Positions 47,839 through 55,766 of a DNA stretch of 64,000 nt are shown here, in pieces. This DNA comes from Candidatus Binatia bacterium (lineage in GTDB: Bacteria; Desulfobacterota; Binatia; Bin18). The position numbers and the translations under genes are program-made. How positions within the stretch are numbered: the first letter of the stretch is position 1; every line of letters starts with the position of its first letter. The notes below the pieces were generated by a model that was not told where the DNA came from, ran no database searches, and saw only the letters and a list, made by a program, of their open reading frames with translations. Location: NCBI GenBank assembly GCA_951812575.1, contig OX638322.1:4468501-4532500 (forward strand). The letters run 5' to 3'.

Positions 47839-50800
47839 CTACATCCTCATGTTAACCGCCCTGACGTAGGGCTGGACCTGACTGCCCACAATGCGCAAGC
47901 CCTGGGTGGCGGCCGTCCAGCGCAAGCGCACCTCCACCACCTGGGTGGCCTGGGTGGCCTTGTCCCGGACCACCACCCCGCTCAAGACCACCACCTCGTC
48001 CTCCAGCCGCACCGTGGCCGCCCGCAGGTCAAACTCGTCCACAAAGGCATAGCCGCCCAGGCGGACCACCGTGACCGTATGGGTCAGGGTCTCCTCCAGG
48101 GGGGCACCCCCAGCGGTCCGGGTCGTGAGCCGCACCCCGAGCGTATGGGCGCCCGGCTCCAGGTCGCCGTAGTTGAACACCAGCCCCCAGCCGCTGGCCA
48201 GGGCGCCGGCCACCCCGGGATAGGCGGCGGCCACATCCGGGCGGGCGGAACAACACGGCACGGGCCCCTGCTCCGCCCCGTCAATGAGCAGGGCCACCCG
48301 GGGCTCCGCCGGCGTCAGGTCGCTGAAGGCCCAGCCCCGCACGAGCCCGACCCCGGCCACCACGCTCCCGTCGGCCGGGGCTTCATAGACCGCGGTCAGC
48401 CCCGTGGCCGCGGTCGCCGCCACCGGGCTCAGCCACCCCCGCCCCCAGCGGGTCAGCCCGGCCCGCAGCCGCGCCAGCAGGGAGGCCGCCCCCGGCGCCG
48501 CCGCTGCCGCCGCCGGGCGCGTCTCCACCAGCCGGAGCCCCTGGGCCGCGGTCTGCCACGCATAGCGCAGGGTCAGCCTCTGTTCCTGCTGGCTCGCCTG
48601 ATCCCGCAGCACCACCTCCCGCAACTCCAGCTCTTCGTCCTCGAGCCGGGCCGTGGCCGTGGCCAGGCTGACCCGGTCGGCAAAGGCCACATCGCCGGGC
48701 TTGAGCACCTCGACCTGGCGGCGGGCCGACTCCCACTGGCGGCCTTGGCTGCTCGTGGCCACCACCCGCAGGGTATGCGGCCCGGCGGGCAACTCGCCCC
48801 AGTTATAGGTCACCCCCCAGCCACTGAGGGTGGTGGTGGTCGCCGGCAGGGCCGGATAGGCCGCGGCCACGTCCAGGCGGGCCGAACAACACGGGATGGT
48901 GGCCGCCGGCTGCCCGTCGATATACAGCACCAGGGTGGTGATCTCCACGTCGGCCGCGGAGGCAAACACCCAGCCGCGGATGAGGTCAATGCCCGCCACC
49001 GCGGTGTCGGCCGCCGGGCTCTCAAAGTAGCCGACCAGGGCCGCGGCCGCCTCGACGACCAGGGTCGCCGGCCGGTTGCCGTTGCCGGCCCCGTCCTGCG
49101 CCCCGTTCGCCCCCACCGCGATCTGCACGGCGGCGGCGGCGGTGGCGGGCGTGATCGTCACCGTGTAGGTCTGGGGGGACTGTGGCGTGAACTGGGCCGC
49201 CGTCCCGTTCTGCACCGCGATCGCCCCCAGGCGAAAGCCGCTCACGGGCTCGGAGAACCGGATGGTGAGCCCGAACGGCGTGCCCAGATGGGTGGCCACC
49301 GCCGCGTGCAGCGTCACCCGCGGGCGGGTCGTATCCGTGGCCGGCGGCGTGCTGGGGCGCGGCGGCGGGGTCACCCGCACGGCCACGGCCAGCATGCCCT
49401 CCGGGCCGGCGTCACGCGCGACCAACGCGACCTCGTACACGTTGTCATGGTTGGCGTCCTGGGGCGCCCCACCGGCGGGGGGGGCCTGGAACGTCAGCGC
49501 CCCGGACTCGGCGAGGGTGAAGAAGGCGCGGTCCGGCCCCTCCACGCCCACGGCCGCGGGCGCCCCCTCCGGGTCGGTGGCCGTGTAGGTGCCCACCACC
49601 CGCGTCGTGTTCTCCACCACGCGGGGGGCTTGCGGGCCCGTGATCACGGGGGCTTCGTCCACGCCGCCCACGCTCACGGTCACGGCCCGCTCGCTCGATT
49701 GGTTGGCGTCGGCCGCGACCACGGCGATCTCGTACACGTTGTCCTGGTCGGCGTCCTGCGGCGCCTCAAAGTCGGGCGGGCGCCGGAAGGTCAGCTCCCC
49801 GCTGGCGGACAGGGCGAACCGGGCGCCGTCCGGCCCCGCCACGCGCCACATGATGGCATCCCCCTCGGGGTCGGTGGCCGTGTAGGTCGCCACCACCACC
49901 GTGTCGTTCTCCCGGTACGCGAGCACGGTCGGGCCCGTGATCGTCGGGGCTTCGTTCTCGTCGGTCACGGTCACGGTCAGGGCCTGCCGGACCGTGTCTG
50001 TGCCCGCGGTCACGCCCACGGTGATCTCGTACACGTTGTCCTGGTCGGTGTCCTGCGGCGCCTCAAAGTCGGGCGGGAGTCGGAAGGTCAGGGCGCCGGT
50101 CGGGGTGTCGATGGCGAACAGGCTGCCGTCCAGCCCCTCCACGGCCCACGCGATGGGCTCCCCCTCGGGGTCGGTGGCCGTGTAGGTCGCCACCGCCGCC
50201 GTGCCGTTCTCCGCGTACGTGGTGGTGGTCGGGCCCGTGAGCATGGGGGCTTCGTCCACGCCGAGCACGCTCACGGTCAGGGCCTGCGTGTGGGTCAGGC
50301 CGCTGGGGTCGACCACGCCCACCGTGACGGTGTAGGTGTTGTCCCGGCCGGTGTCCTGCGGCGCATCGTAGTCGGGCGGGCGCCGGAACGTCAGCACGCC
50401 GGTCGGGGACAGGGCGAAGCGGTCTGAGTCCGCCCCGCTCAGCCGCCACCTGACGGGCTCCCCCTCGGGGTCGGTGGCTGTGAAGGTCGCCACCACCGCC
50501 GTGTCGTTCTCCGCGTACGTGGTGGCGGTCGGGCCCGCGTCGATCGTCGGGGCTTCGTTCTCGTCGGTCACGGTCACGGTCACGGCCCGCGTGGCGGTGT
50601 GGGTGCCGACGGTCACTTCCACCGTGACCGCGTAGGCGTTGTCCTGGTTGGCGTCCTGCGGCATCTCGTAGTCGGGGGGGCTGTTGAACGTCAGGGCGCC
50701 AGCCGGGGAGAGGGCAAAGCGGCTGCGGTCCGGCCCCGTCACGGCCCACGTGATGGGCTCATTCTCCGGGTCGCTGACCGTGTAGATCGCCACCACCGCC

Positions 50801-52560
50801 GTGCTGTTCTCCGGGTACGCGGGCGCGGTCTCGCCCGCGAGCTCCGGGGGTTCGTCCACGCCGACCACGGTGACCGTGACCGCCTTGGCGCTCGTGGCGC
50901 CGGTGGTGGCCGCTTGCAGCGTGATGGTGTAGGCGTTGTCCTGGTTGGCGTCCTGCGGTGTCTCGAAGTCGGGGGGGCGCCGGAACCTCAGTTCGCCGGT
51001 CGGGGCGTTGAAGGTGAAGAAGGCGCCGTCCGGCCCCGCCACGGCCCACGACGTGATGGGATCATCCTCCGGGTCGCTCACCTTGTAGGTCGCCACCACC
51101 GCCGTGCCGTGCTCCGGGTAGTCAGGCGCGGTCTCGCCCGTGATCGTCGGGGGTTCGTTCACGTCGGTGACGGTGACGGTGACATTCGCCGTGACCGTGT
51201 TTGCGCCGTCGGCCGCATTCACCGTGATGGTGTACATGTTGTCCTGGTTGGCGTCCTGCGGTGTCTCGAAGTCGGGGGGGGTCCGGAACCTCAGTTCGCC
51301 GATCGTGGGGTTGATGGTGAAGAAGGCGCGGTCCGGCCCCGTCACGGCCCACGTGATGGGCTCATTCTCCGGGTCGCTGGCCAGGTAGGTCGCCACCACC
51401 GCCATGGCGTGCTCCGGGTAGTCGGGCGCGGTCTCGCCCGGGGTCTCGCCCCTGATCTCCGGGGGTTCGTTCACGTCGGTGACGGTGACGGTGACCGCCG
51501 CCGTGACCGTGTTTTCGCCGTCGGTCGCCACCACCCTGACCGCGTAGGTGTTGTCCCGGTTGGCGTCCCGCCGCGCCTCGAAGTCGGGGGGGCTGGTGAA
51601 CGTCAGTTCGCCGGTCGTGGGGTTGAAGGTGAAGAAGTCGCGGTCCGGCCCCGTCACGCTCAACCACGTGATGGCATCCCCCTCCGGGTCGCTGGCCGTG
51701 TAGGTCGCCACCACCGCCGTGCCGTTCTCCGGGTACTCGAGCGCGGTCTCGCCCGCGATCGTCGGGGCTTCGTTCTCGTCGGTGACGGTGACGGTCACGC
51801 TCGCCGTGCTCGTGCCGCCGGTGGCGGTCGCTTCCACATTGATCTCGTATATGTTGTCGGCGCCGGCGTCCCGCGGCGTCTCGAAGTCGGGGGGGCTGTT
51901 GAACGTCAGGGCGCCGGTCGTGGGGTTGAAGGTGAAGAAGTCGCGGTCCGGCCCCGTCACGGCCCACGCCGTGATGGGATCATCCTCCGGGTCGCTGGCC
52001 GTGTAGGTCGCCACCACCGCCGTGCCGTTCTCCGGGTACTCGAGCGCGGTCTCGCCCGCGATCGTCGGGGGTTCGTTCACGTCGGTGACGGTGATGGTGA
52101 CATTCGCCGCGTCCCCACTGTTGGCCCCCTCTCCCACATAGGTCACCTCCACCCTGATCCTGTATATGTTGTCTTGGTTGGCGTCCTGCGGATTCTCGTA
52201 GTCGGGGGGGCTCCGGAACGTCAGTTTGCCGGAACTGGAGATGGCGAACAGGGCGCGGTCCGTCCCCGTCACGCGCCACGTGATGGCATCATCCTCCAGG
52301 ACGACATTTATGTTCGTCTGGTCGCTGGCCCTGAAGGTCGCCACCACCGCCGTCCTGTTCTCCGGGTAATTTTTTGCGCTCACGCCATCCTCGATCTCCA
52401 GATCGGCCGCCGCGTCCGGGCGGGCGAGCAGCAGGGTGGCGGCGGCGAGGACGGCGCCCAGGATGCGGGGCCGGAAAACCGCGCGCCGGCGGGGGGCCGC
52501 ACTGGGGGCGGGGGTGGGGGGGGGCGTATGGGGGGGCCGGGACGGGGCTGTCGCTGTCAT
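47839..52560 (-). CDS. Giant secreted cadherin-repeat protein
   Basis: A 1573-residue protein. After a Pro/Ala-rich leader with a hydrophobic stretch (about 32-46; A-A-D-L-E near 52) come ten cadherin-like repeats, roughly 60-1105. Each has Y-P-E-N or Y-A-E-N, D-P-E, G-x-L-T-F and a D-A-N-Q-D-N-x-Y motif, the calcium-binding features. Next is an Ig-like domain (T-D-T-T-R-P-R-V-T) and two copies of a ~190-residue module (E-S-P or E-A-P, G-W-x-F, P-C-C-S-A-R, S-G-W-G, N-W/Y-G-x-L). That module is a diverged relative of the secreted GWKC module. Probably a calcium-dependent surface or matrix adhesin. Start ATG 52560; the codon upstream at 52653 reads into the duplicated leader. Confidence 0.88.
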   Translation of the reverse strand: MTATAPSRPPHTPPPTPAPSAAPRRRAVFRPRILGAVLAAATLLLARPDAAADLEIEDGVSAKNYPENRTAVVATFRASDQTNINVVLEDDAITWRVTGTDRALFAISSSGKLTFRSPPDYENPQDANQDNIYRIRVEVTYVGEGANSGDAANVTITVTDVNEPPTIAGETALEYPENGTAVVATYTASDPEDDPITAWAVTGPDRDFFTFNPTTGALTFNSPPDFETPRDAGADNIYEINVEATATGGTSTASVTVTVTDENEAPTIAGETALEYPENGTAVVATYTASDPEGDAITWLSVTGPDRDFFTFNPTTGELTFTSPPDFEARRDANRDNTYAVRVVATDGENTVTAAVTVTVTDVNEPPEIRGETPGETAPDYPEHAMAVVATYLASDPENEPITWAVTGPDRAFFTINPTIGELRFRTPPDFETPQDANQDNMYTITVNAADGANTVTANVTVTVTDVNEPPTITGETAPDYPEHGTAVVATYKVSDPEDDPITSWAVAGPDGAFFTFNAPTGELRFRRPPDFETPQDANQDNAYTITLQAATTGATSAKAVTVTVVGVDEPPELAGETAPAYPENSTAVVAIYTVSDPENEPITWAVTGPDRSRFALSPAGALTFNSPPDYEMPQDANQDNAYAVTVEVTVGTHTATRAVTVTVTDENEAPTIDAGPTATTYAENDTAVVATFTATDPEGEPVRWRLSGADSDRFALSPTGVLTFRRPPDYDAPQDTGRDNTYTVTVGVVDPSGLTHTQALTVSVLGVDEAPMLTGPTTTTYAENGTAAVATYTATDPEGEPIAWAVEGLDGSLFAIDTPTGALTFRLPPDFEAPQDTDQDNVYEITVGVTAGTDTVRQALTVTVTDENEAPTITGPTVLAYRENDTVVVATYTATDPEGDAIMWRVAGPDGARFALSASGELTFRRPPDFEAPQDADQDNVYEIAVVAADANQSSERAVTVSVGGVDEAPVITGPQAPRVVENTTRVVGTYTATDPEGAPAAVGVEGPDRAFFTLAESGALTFQAPPAGGAPQDANHDNVYEVALVARDAGPEGMLAVAVRVTPPPRPSTPPATDTTRPRVTLHAAVATHLGTPFGLTIRFSEPVSGFRLGAIAVQNGTAAQFTPQSPQTYTVTITPATAAAAVQIAVGANGAQDGAGNGNRPATLVVEAAAALVGYFESPAADTAVAGIDLIRGWVFASAADVEITTLVLYIDGQPAATIPCCSARLDVAAAYPALPATTTTLSGWGVTYNWGELPAGPHTLRVVATSSQGRQWESARRQVEVLKPGDVAFADRVSLATATARLEDEELELREVVLRDQASQQEQRLTLRYAWQTAAQGLRLVETRPAAAAAAPGAASLLARLRAGLTRWGRGWLSPVAATAATGLTAVYEAPADGSVVAGVGLVRGWAFSDLTPAEPRVALLIDGAEQGPVPCCSARPDVAAAYPGVAGALASGWGLVFNYGDLEPGAHTLGVRLTTRTAGGAPLEETLTHTVTVVRLGGYAFVDEFDLRAATVRLEDEVVVLSGVVVRDKATQATQVVEVRLRWTAATQGLRIVGSQVQPYVRAVNMRM

Positions 52561-53229
52561 GGTGTTGGCCTTTCGTCGTTTCTCCGGGTGGGCGGTGTCC
52601 GGCTCAGTGGGCTCAGGCGGCGGCACGCGGCGGCTGGGGTCCTCTCTATGCAAACAGTATGGATGTCAGGGGGCAGACGCCATCCCGGCCTGCCGCACTC
52701 GCGGGGGGGAGCGGCGCCCGGTGCGCCGGCCCTTCCCTCAGCAGTGTCCCCGTATCCCGCCCCGGCATGTTCCTCCAGAGCATTTCTTCTCCCTCCTTCA
52801 GGCAGAGAGCTATGCGCATTATTTAGCATGCAAACAGCATGCATTCAAGGAGATGCGCACAATCCATGCCTCGGTCAACCCCTGGGGGGACGGGGGCGCC
52901 CGCACTGCCATCGGCGACGGCCGCGGGGTCCCCTGGTCCCCCCCCGGCCCCGGCGGGGGGCCGCGTCGGGGCCAGGGGGGGGTCCGGGACGGGGATGTCG
53001 CTTTCATGGTGTTCGCCTGGCGTCGTTTCTCCGGGTGGGCTGCGCCCGGCTCACCCGGCTCAGGCGGCGGCGCGCGGCCGCTGGGCGTATTCCAGAGCAC
53101 ATTCCGCTGCTGTGTCGCCGCTCGCCATGACAAGAGCGGAACAGAAGGGCCACAGCCGAACGTGAAATGCCCTAGGCTCCCCCACCCTTACCTACAACTT
53201 TGTCTGAATGGTATGATGCCAAATAGGAA
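52561..53229. other. Leader region with a duplicated copy of the cadherin-like gene's 5' end
   Basis: No independent gene is supported in most of these 669 bases. The segment 52990-53060 closely matches 52541-52615 (the cadherin start codon and leader), with the copied ATG at 53007, 447 bases upstream of 52560. A second short match (ATGCAAACAG) occurs at 52648 and 52828. Low-complexity G/C runs fill the rest. Tandem duplication of a promoter/leader unit is likely; promoters for der (to the right) may also lie at its end. Confidence 0.6.
52819..53007 (-). pseudogene. Duplicated 5' start of the cadherin-like gene (remnant)
   Basis: The minus-strand frame from ATG 53007 begins M-K-A-T-S-P-S-R-T-P-P, similar to M-T-A-T-A-P-S-R-P-P of the cadherin-like protein. 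The leaders just upstream of both ATGs are also alike (H-P-E-K-R-R-x-A-N-T in that frame). After about 20 codons the frame diverges, and it stops at 52819 without a signal-peptide core or repeats. Best read as the start of a second copy whose body was lost. Confidence 0.45.
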
Positions 53230-54672
53230 ATGGAAACCGTAATCGAGACCCCTGTCCAAGCCGTCTCACCCGAACGCCTGCCAGTCGTTGCCCTGATCGG
53301 GCGACCGAACGTTGGCAAGTCTACGCTGTTTAATCGTCTGAGCCGCCGGCGCAAGGCCGTTGTGGACAATACGCCGGGTGTCACCCGGGATCGCAATTTC
53401 GCCCAGGTGAAATGGCGGGGCAGCCCGTTTTTACTCGTGGATACCGGCGGTATCGACCCCCCCCTATTTAGGTTTAGGGGGGGGAATAAGGGGGGGGAGG
53501 GGCTCGTCGGACGGGTGCAGGAACAGACGCGCCTGGCTATTGCGGAAGCCGACTTGGTTATTTTTCTGTTTGATGGCAGGGAAGGCGTCAACCCGGCAGA
53601 CGCCCAGGCGGTTGATCTGCTGCGGCGGAGCGACACGCCTGTTTTTTTTGCGGTCAATAAGATTGATGGCGACAAGCAGGAGCTCGCCTCGAACGAGTTC
53701 TACGCCCTGGGCTTCGATTCCCTCTTTCCCATTTCGGCCGCCCACGGTCGAGGCGTTTCCGAGTTGCTGGATACCGTGGTCGAGACCTTTTCGAAACAAG
53801 AAGAATCCCCCTCCCCCGCCGCCCTTGGCGCAGCCGCTCCCGTTACCAAACCGGACCTCAGGCTGGCCATTATCGGACGGCCCAACGTTGGCAAATCTTC
53901 CCTCCTCAACCGCCTGGTAGGAGTCGAGCGCTCCATTGTGGACCCAACTCCGGGGACGACACGCGATGCCGTTGACAGCTGGCTGGTCTGGCAGGACAAG
54001 CATATTCTGCTGGTCGACACCGCCGGCGTCCGGCGGCGCACCCGCATTCATGAGCATATTGAGCAGGCCAGTTCCCTCATCGCCCTGAAAGCCCTGGAAC
54101 GGGCGGAGATTGGCCTGCTGGTCTTTGACGCACAAGAGGGCCTGACCGATCAGGACGCACGGCTCATTCGCTACGCCTGGGGGCGCGGGCGCGGCATTGT
54201 CCTTGTCGTCAATAAATGGGACCTGATTCCGTCAGACAGAAAAAATCAGCTGCAGTTCATCCGGGCGCTGCACGATGAGTTCCCGGTCACGCAGCCGCTG
54301 CCGATTGTTTTTCTGTCTGCCCTGACCGGCTCGCGCGTGAAACATTTGATGCCCGCCATTGATCGTGTGGCCCAGGCGCATCGCACCGAGATTCCGACCC
54401 CGGTCTTGAATCAGGCGTTTACCGAGTGGACCATTCGCCACCCGGCTCCCATCTATCATCGCAAGCCGGTACGCTTTTATTACACCACCCAGGTCGAGAC
54501 CAGGCCACCCAAAATTGCCGTCTACACCAGCTCGCCGGACGGCGTCCCGGCCCACTACGAGCGCTATTTGGAGAATCAACTCCGAGGCACGTTTGACCTC
54601 GAAGGCACGCCAGTCCGGCTCGACTTCCGCGCCCGCCGGCCGCAGCGATATGGGAAGAAAAAAAAGCGCTGA
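53230..54672 (+). CDS. der: Ribosome biogenesis GTPase Der (EngA) with an inserted loop
   Basis: A 480-residue protein with two tandem GTPase domains and a C-terminal KH-like domain, needed for 50S assembly. Domain 1: G-R-P-N-V-G-K-S near 24-31, D-T-G-G at 71-74, N-K-I-D near 144. Domain 2: G-R-P-N-V-G-K-S near 218 and D-T-A-G-V-R. All G motifs are present. Right after D-T-G-G-I-D there are about ten extra residues compared with E. coli Der (P-P-L-F-R-F-R-G-G-N-K-G-G), in the switch II region. They come from a palindromic DNA repeat. An essential gene, so the insertion must be tolerated if the sequence is right. Confidence 0.93.
   Translation: METVIETPVQAVSPERLPVVALIGRPNVGKSTLFNRLSRRRKAVVDNTPGVTRDRNFAQVKWRGSPFLLVDTGGIDPPLFRFRGGNKGGEGLVGRVQEQTRLAIAEADLVIFLFDGREGVNPADAQAVDLLRRSDTPVFFAVNKIDGDKQELASNEFYALGFDSLFPISAAHGRGVSELLDTVVETFSKQEESPSPAALGAAAPVTKPDLRLAIIGRPNVGKSSLLNRLVGVERSIVDPTPGTTRDAVDSWLVWQDKHILLVDTAGVRRRTRIHEHIEQASSLIALKALERAEIGLLVFDAQEGLTDQDARLIRYAWGRGRGIVLVVNKWDLIPSDRKNQLQFIRALHDEFPVTQPLPIVFLSALTGSRVKHLMPAIDRVAQAHRTEIPTPVLNQAFTEWTIRHPAPIYHRKPVRFYYTTQVETRPPKIAVYTSSPDGVPAHYERYLENQLRGTFDLEGTPVRLDFRARRPQRYGKKKKR
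53455..53502. repeat. Palindromic repeat inserted in frame into der
   Basis: A CCCCCCCTATTTAGG segment followed by TTTAGGGGGGGG and further G-runs, a T/G-rich palindromic repeat. It encodes the extra residues after the first G3 motif of Der and keeps the frame. Its composition (homopolymer C and G runs) differs sharply from the flanking gene. Confidence 0.7.
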
Positions 54673-54723
54673 GATATCGCTATGGCTGGTGAAGAAAATG
54701 GGGGAAAGCTTAACTTAGTCGCA

Positions 54724-54811
54724 GAACCCACCCCGCCGCTACGCGGCACAAAGAGGAAACGTGTCAACAGATACAGGTATATGTTGACACGTTTCCTCTT
54801 TCCCTCCCAAG
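54724..54811. repeat. 88-bp GAGGAAACGTG element, copy 2 (inverted)
   Basis: The reverse complement of the element at 47673-47761, with only a few differences. Here the core is a nearly perfect palindrome (AAAGAGGAAACGTGTCAACA, short spacer, then its complement), able to form a ~20-bp hairpin. It sits after der and may act as a bidirectional terminator for der and the antitoxin gene. Confidence 0.88.
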
Positions 54812-54824
54812 AGGGGATGCTCTG

Positions 54825-54863
54825 CTCCCTCTCCCCTGGAGGGAGAGGGCTGGGGTGAGGGGG
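54825..54863. repeat. Dispersed CCCTCTCCC/GGGAGAGGG repeat, copy 3
   Basis: CTCCCTCTCCCCTGGAGGGAGAGGG followed by a GGGGTGAGGGGG tail; related to 20159-20195 and the inverted copy 31923-31963. It adjoins the palindromic element just before it. Confidence 0.72.
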
Positions 54864-54881
54864 AAGGCCCCGATTGAGATA

Positions 54882-55160
54882 TTACCTAATCAAGAGGGGT
54901 TCTCCGAATACGCCTTCAAAGGATTCCCCTTTTCCACCTTTGGCATAAAATTTTCGACTCTTTTGAATCTGACGCATCAAATCCGGGTCACTCAAAACGT
55001 CGAGCGTTTCTTTCAGACGTTCGTATTCTGCAAAATTAATCAGCACGGCCGCGGGTTTTCCCTTCCGTGTCACCACAATTTCTTCTTCTCGCTCCTCAAC
55101 ACCGGTGACAAGCTCAGGAAGACGGGCCTTTACTTCGGAGATAGGGAGGGTTTGAGACAT
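54882..55160 (-). CDS. Phd/YefM-family antitoxin, orphan
   Basis: A 92-residue protein with the Phd/YefM N-terminal pattern: P-I-S-E-V-K-A-R-L-P-E-L, V-V-T-R-K-G-K-P-A-A-V-L-I near 30-42. A toxin-binding tail follows (L-S-D-P-D-L-M, then S-F-E-G-V-F-G-E-P-L). These usually sit before a RelE/Doc toxin. Downstream on the strand (below 54882) only the two repeats and der lie, so no toxin is present. It would repress its own promoter. Probably an orphaned antitoxin or a solitary regulator. Confidence 0.85.
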   Translation of the reverse strand: MSQTLPISEVKARLPELVTGVEEREEEIVVTRKGKPAAVLINFAEYERLKETLDVLSDPDLMRQIQKSRKFYAKGGKGESFEGVFGEPLLIR

Positions 55161-55273
55161 GACGACTTCTCGCTGACCATTTTTTAGCCAAGCTGGACCC
55201 TACTGTAGGCGACAAAATGCTGTCAATCCAGAAGAGCAAAATTCTCTTATTCTCTTCTAGCCGCTCTGCACAG

Positions 55274-55735
55274 TTAGTACACCCCCGCCGGCAACTTGGT
55301 ATGATCCCAGCTTGAGGTTTTGACCGGCGTAATCTTGAGGACGGCGCGTTTCTTGGCGCGCTCCTTCAGCACCGCGTCTTCCGTCGGTGTCACCGTGGTG
55401 CCCTGAAAGTCCCGCACCTCTTTCATGATCTGCCAGACTGCTTCCGGCTCATCGATCACTTCACACTCGCCCCGAATCAGAACCCCCTTGAGTTCGCTAT
55501 AGGCATCGCCAGATTCGACCATGACCGCAACCTTGGGGTTTCTTTTGGCGTTCACGACTTTTTGGGCCTTCTTGAAAGACGACATGTAAATACAGCCGTC
55601 TTTGGCCATATACGACATGGCCACCACATGCGGATAGCCATCCTTGCCGATGGTACACAGCGCCATATTCCGCGCTTCATCCAGGTAGGCGGAGAGTTCC
55701 TCTGTCGTCATGGCAATCTTATTTCGTCGGTTCAC
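55274..55735 (-). CDS. Pyridoxamine 5'-phosphate oxidase-family protein
   Basis: A 153-residue split-barrel protein: A-R-N-M-A-L-C-T-I-G-K-D-G-Y-P-H-V near 23-39 and N-P-K-V-A-V-M-V-E-S near 66-75. It may bind FMN or F420; the lysine-rich C-terminus (K-R-A-V-L-K-I-T-P) is typical. Start GTG 55735 is favoured by a GGGAG 7-10 bases before; ATG 55711 is the alternative. The SDR gene lies 31 bases upstream. A longer relative lies at 46866-47420. Substrate unknown. Confidence 0.83.
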   Translation of the reverse strand: MNRRNKIAMTTEELSAYLDEARNMALCTIGKDGYPHVVAMSYMAKDGCIYMSSFKKAQKVVNAKRNPKVAVMVESGDAYSELKGVLIRGECEVIDEPEAVWQIMKEVRDFQGTTVTPTEDAVLKERAKKRAVLKITPVKTSSWDHTKLPAGVY

Positions 55736-55766
55736 TGTCGTTCTCCCTTCTGCATTACTCGCTTCG

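Noticed and set aside
47674..50427. A 917-codon plus-strand frame opposite the cadherin-like gene
   Set aside because: It follows the high GC and repeat pattern of the coding strand in mirror; its composition (Arg/Gly/His/Pro) is non-protein-like. The same applies to the 843-codon frame at 50599-53130.
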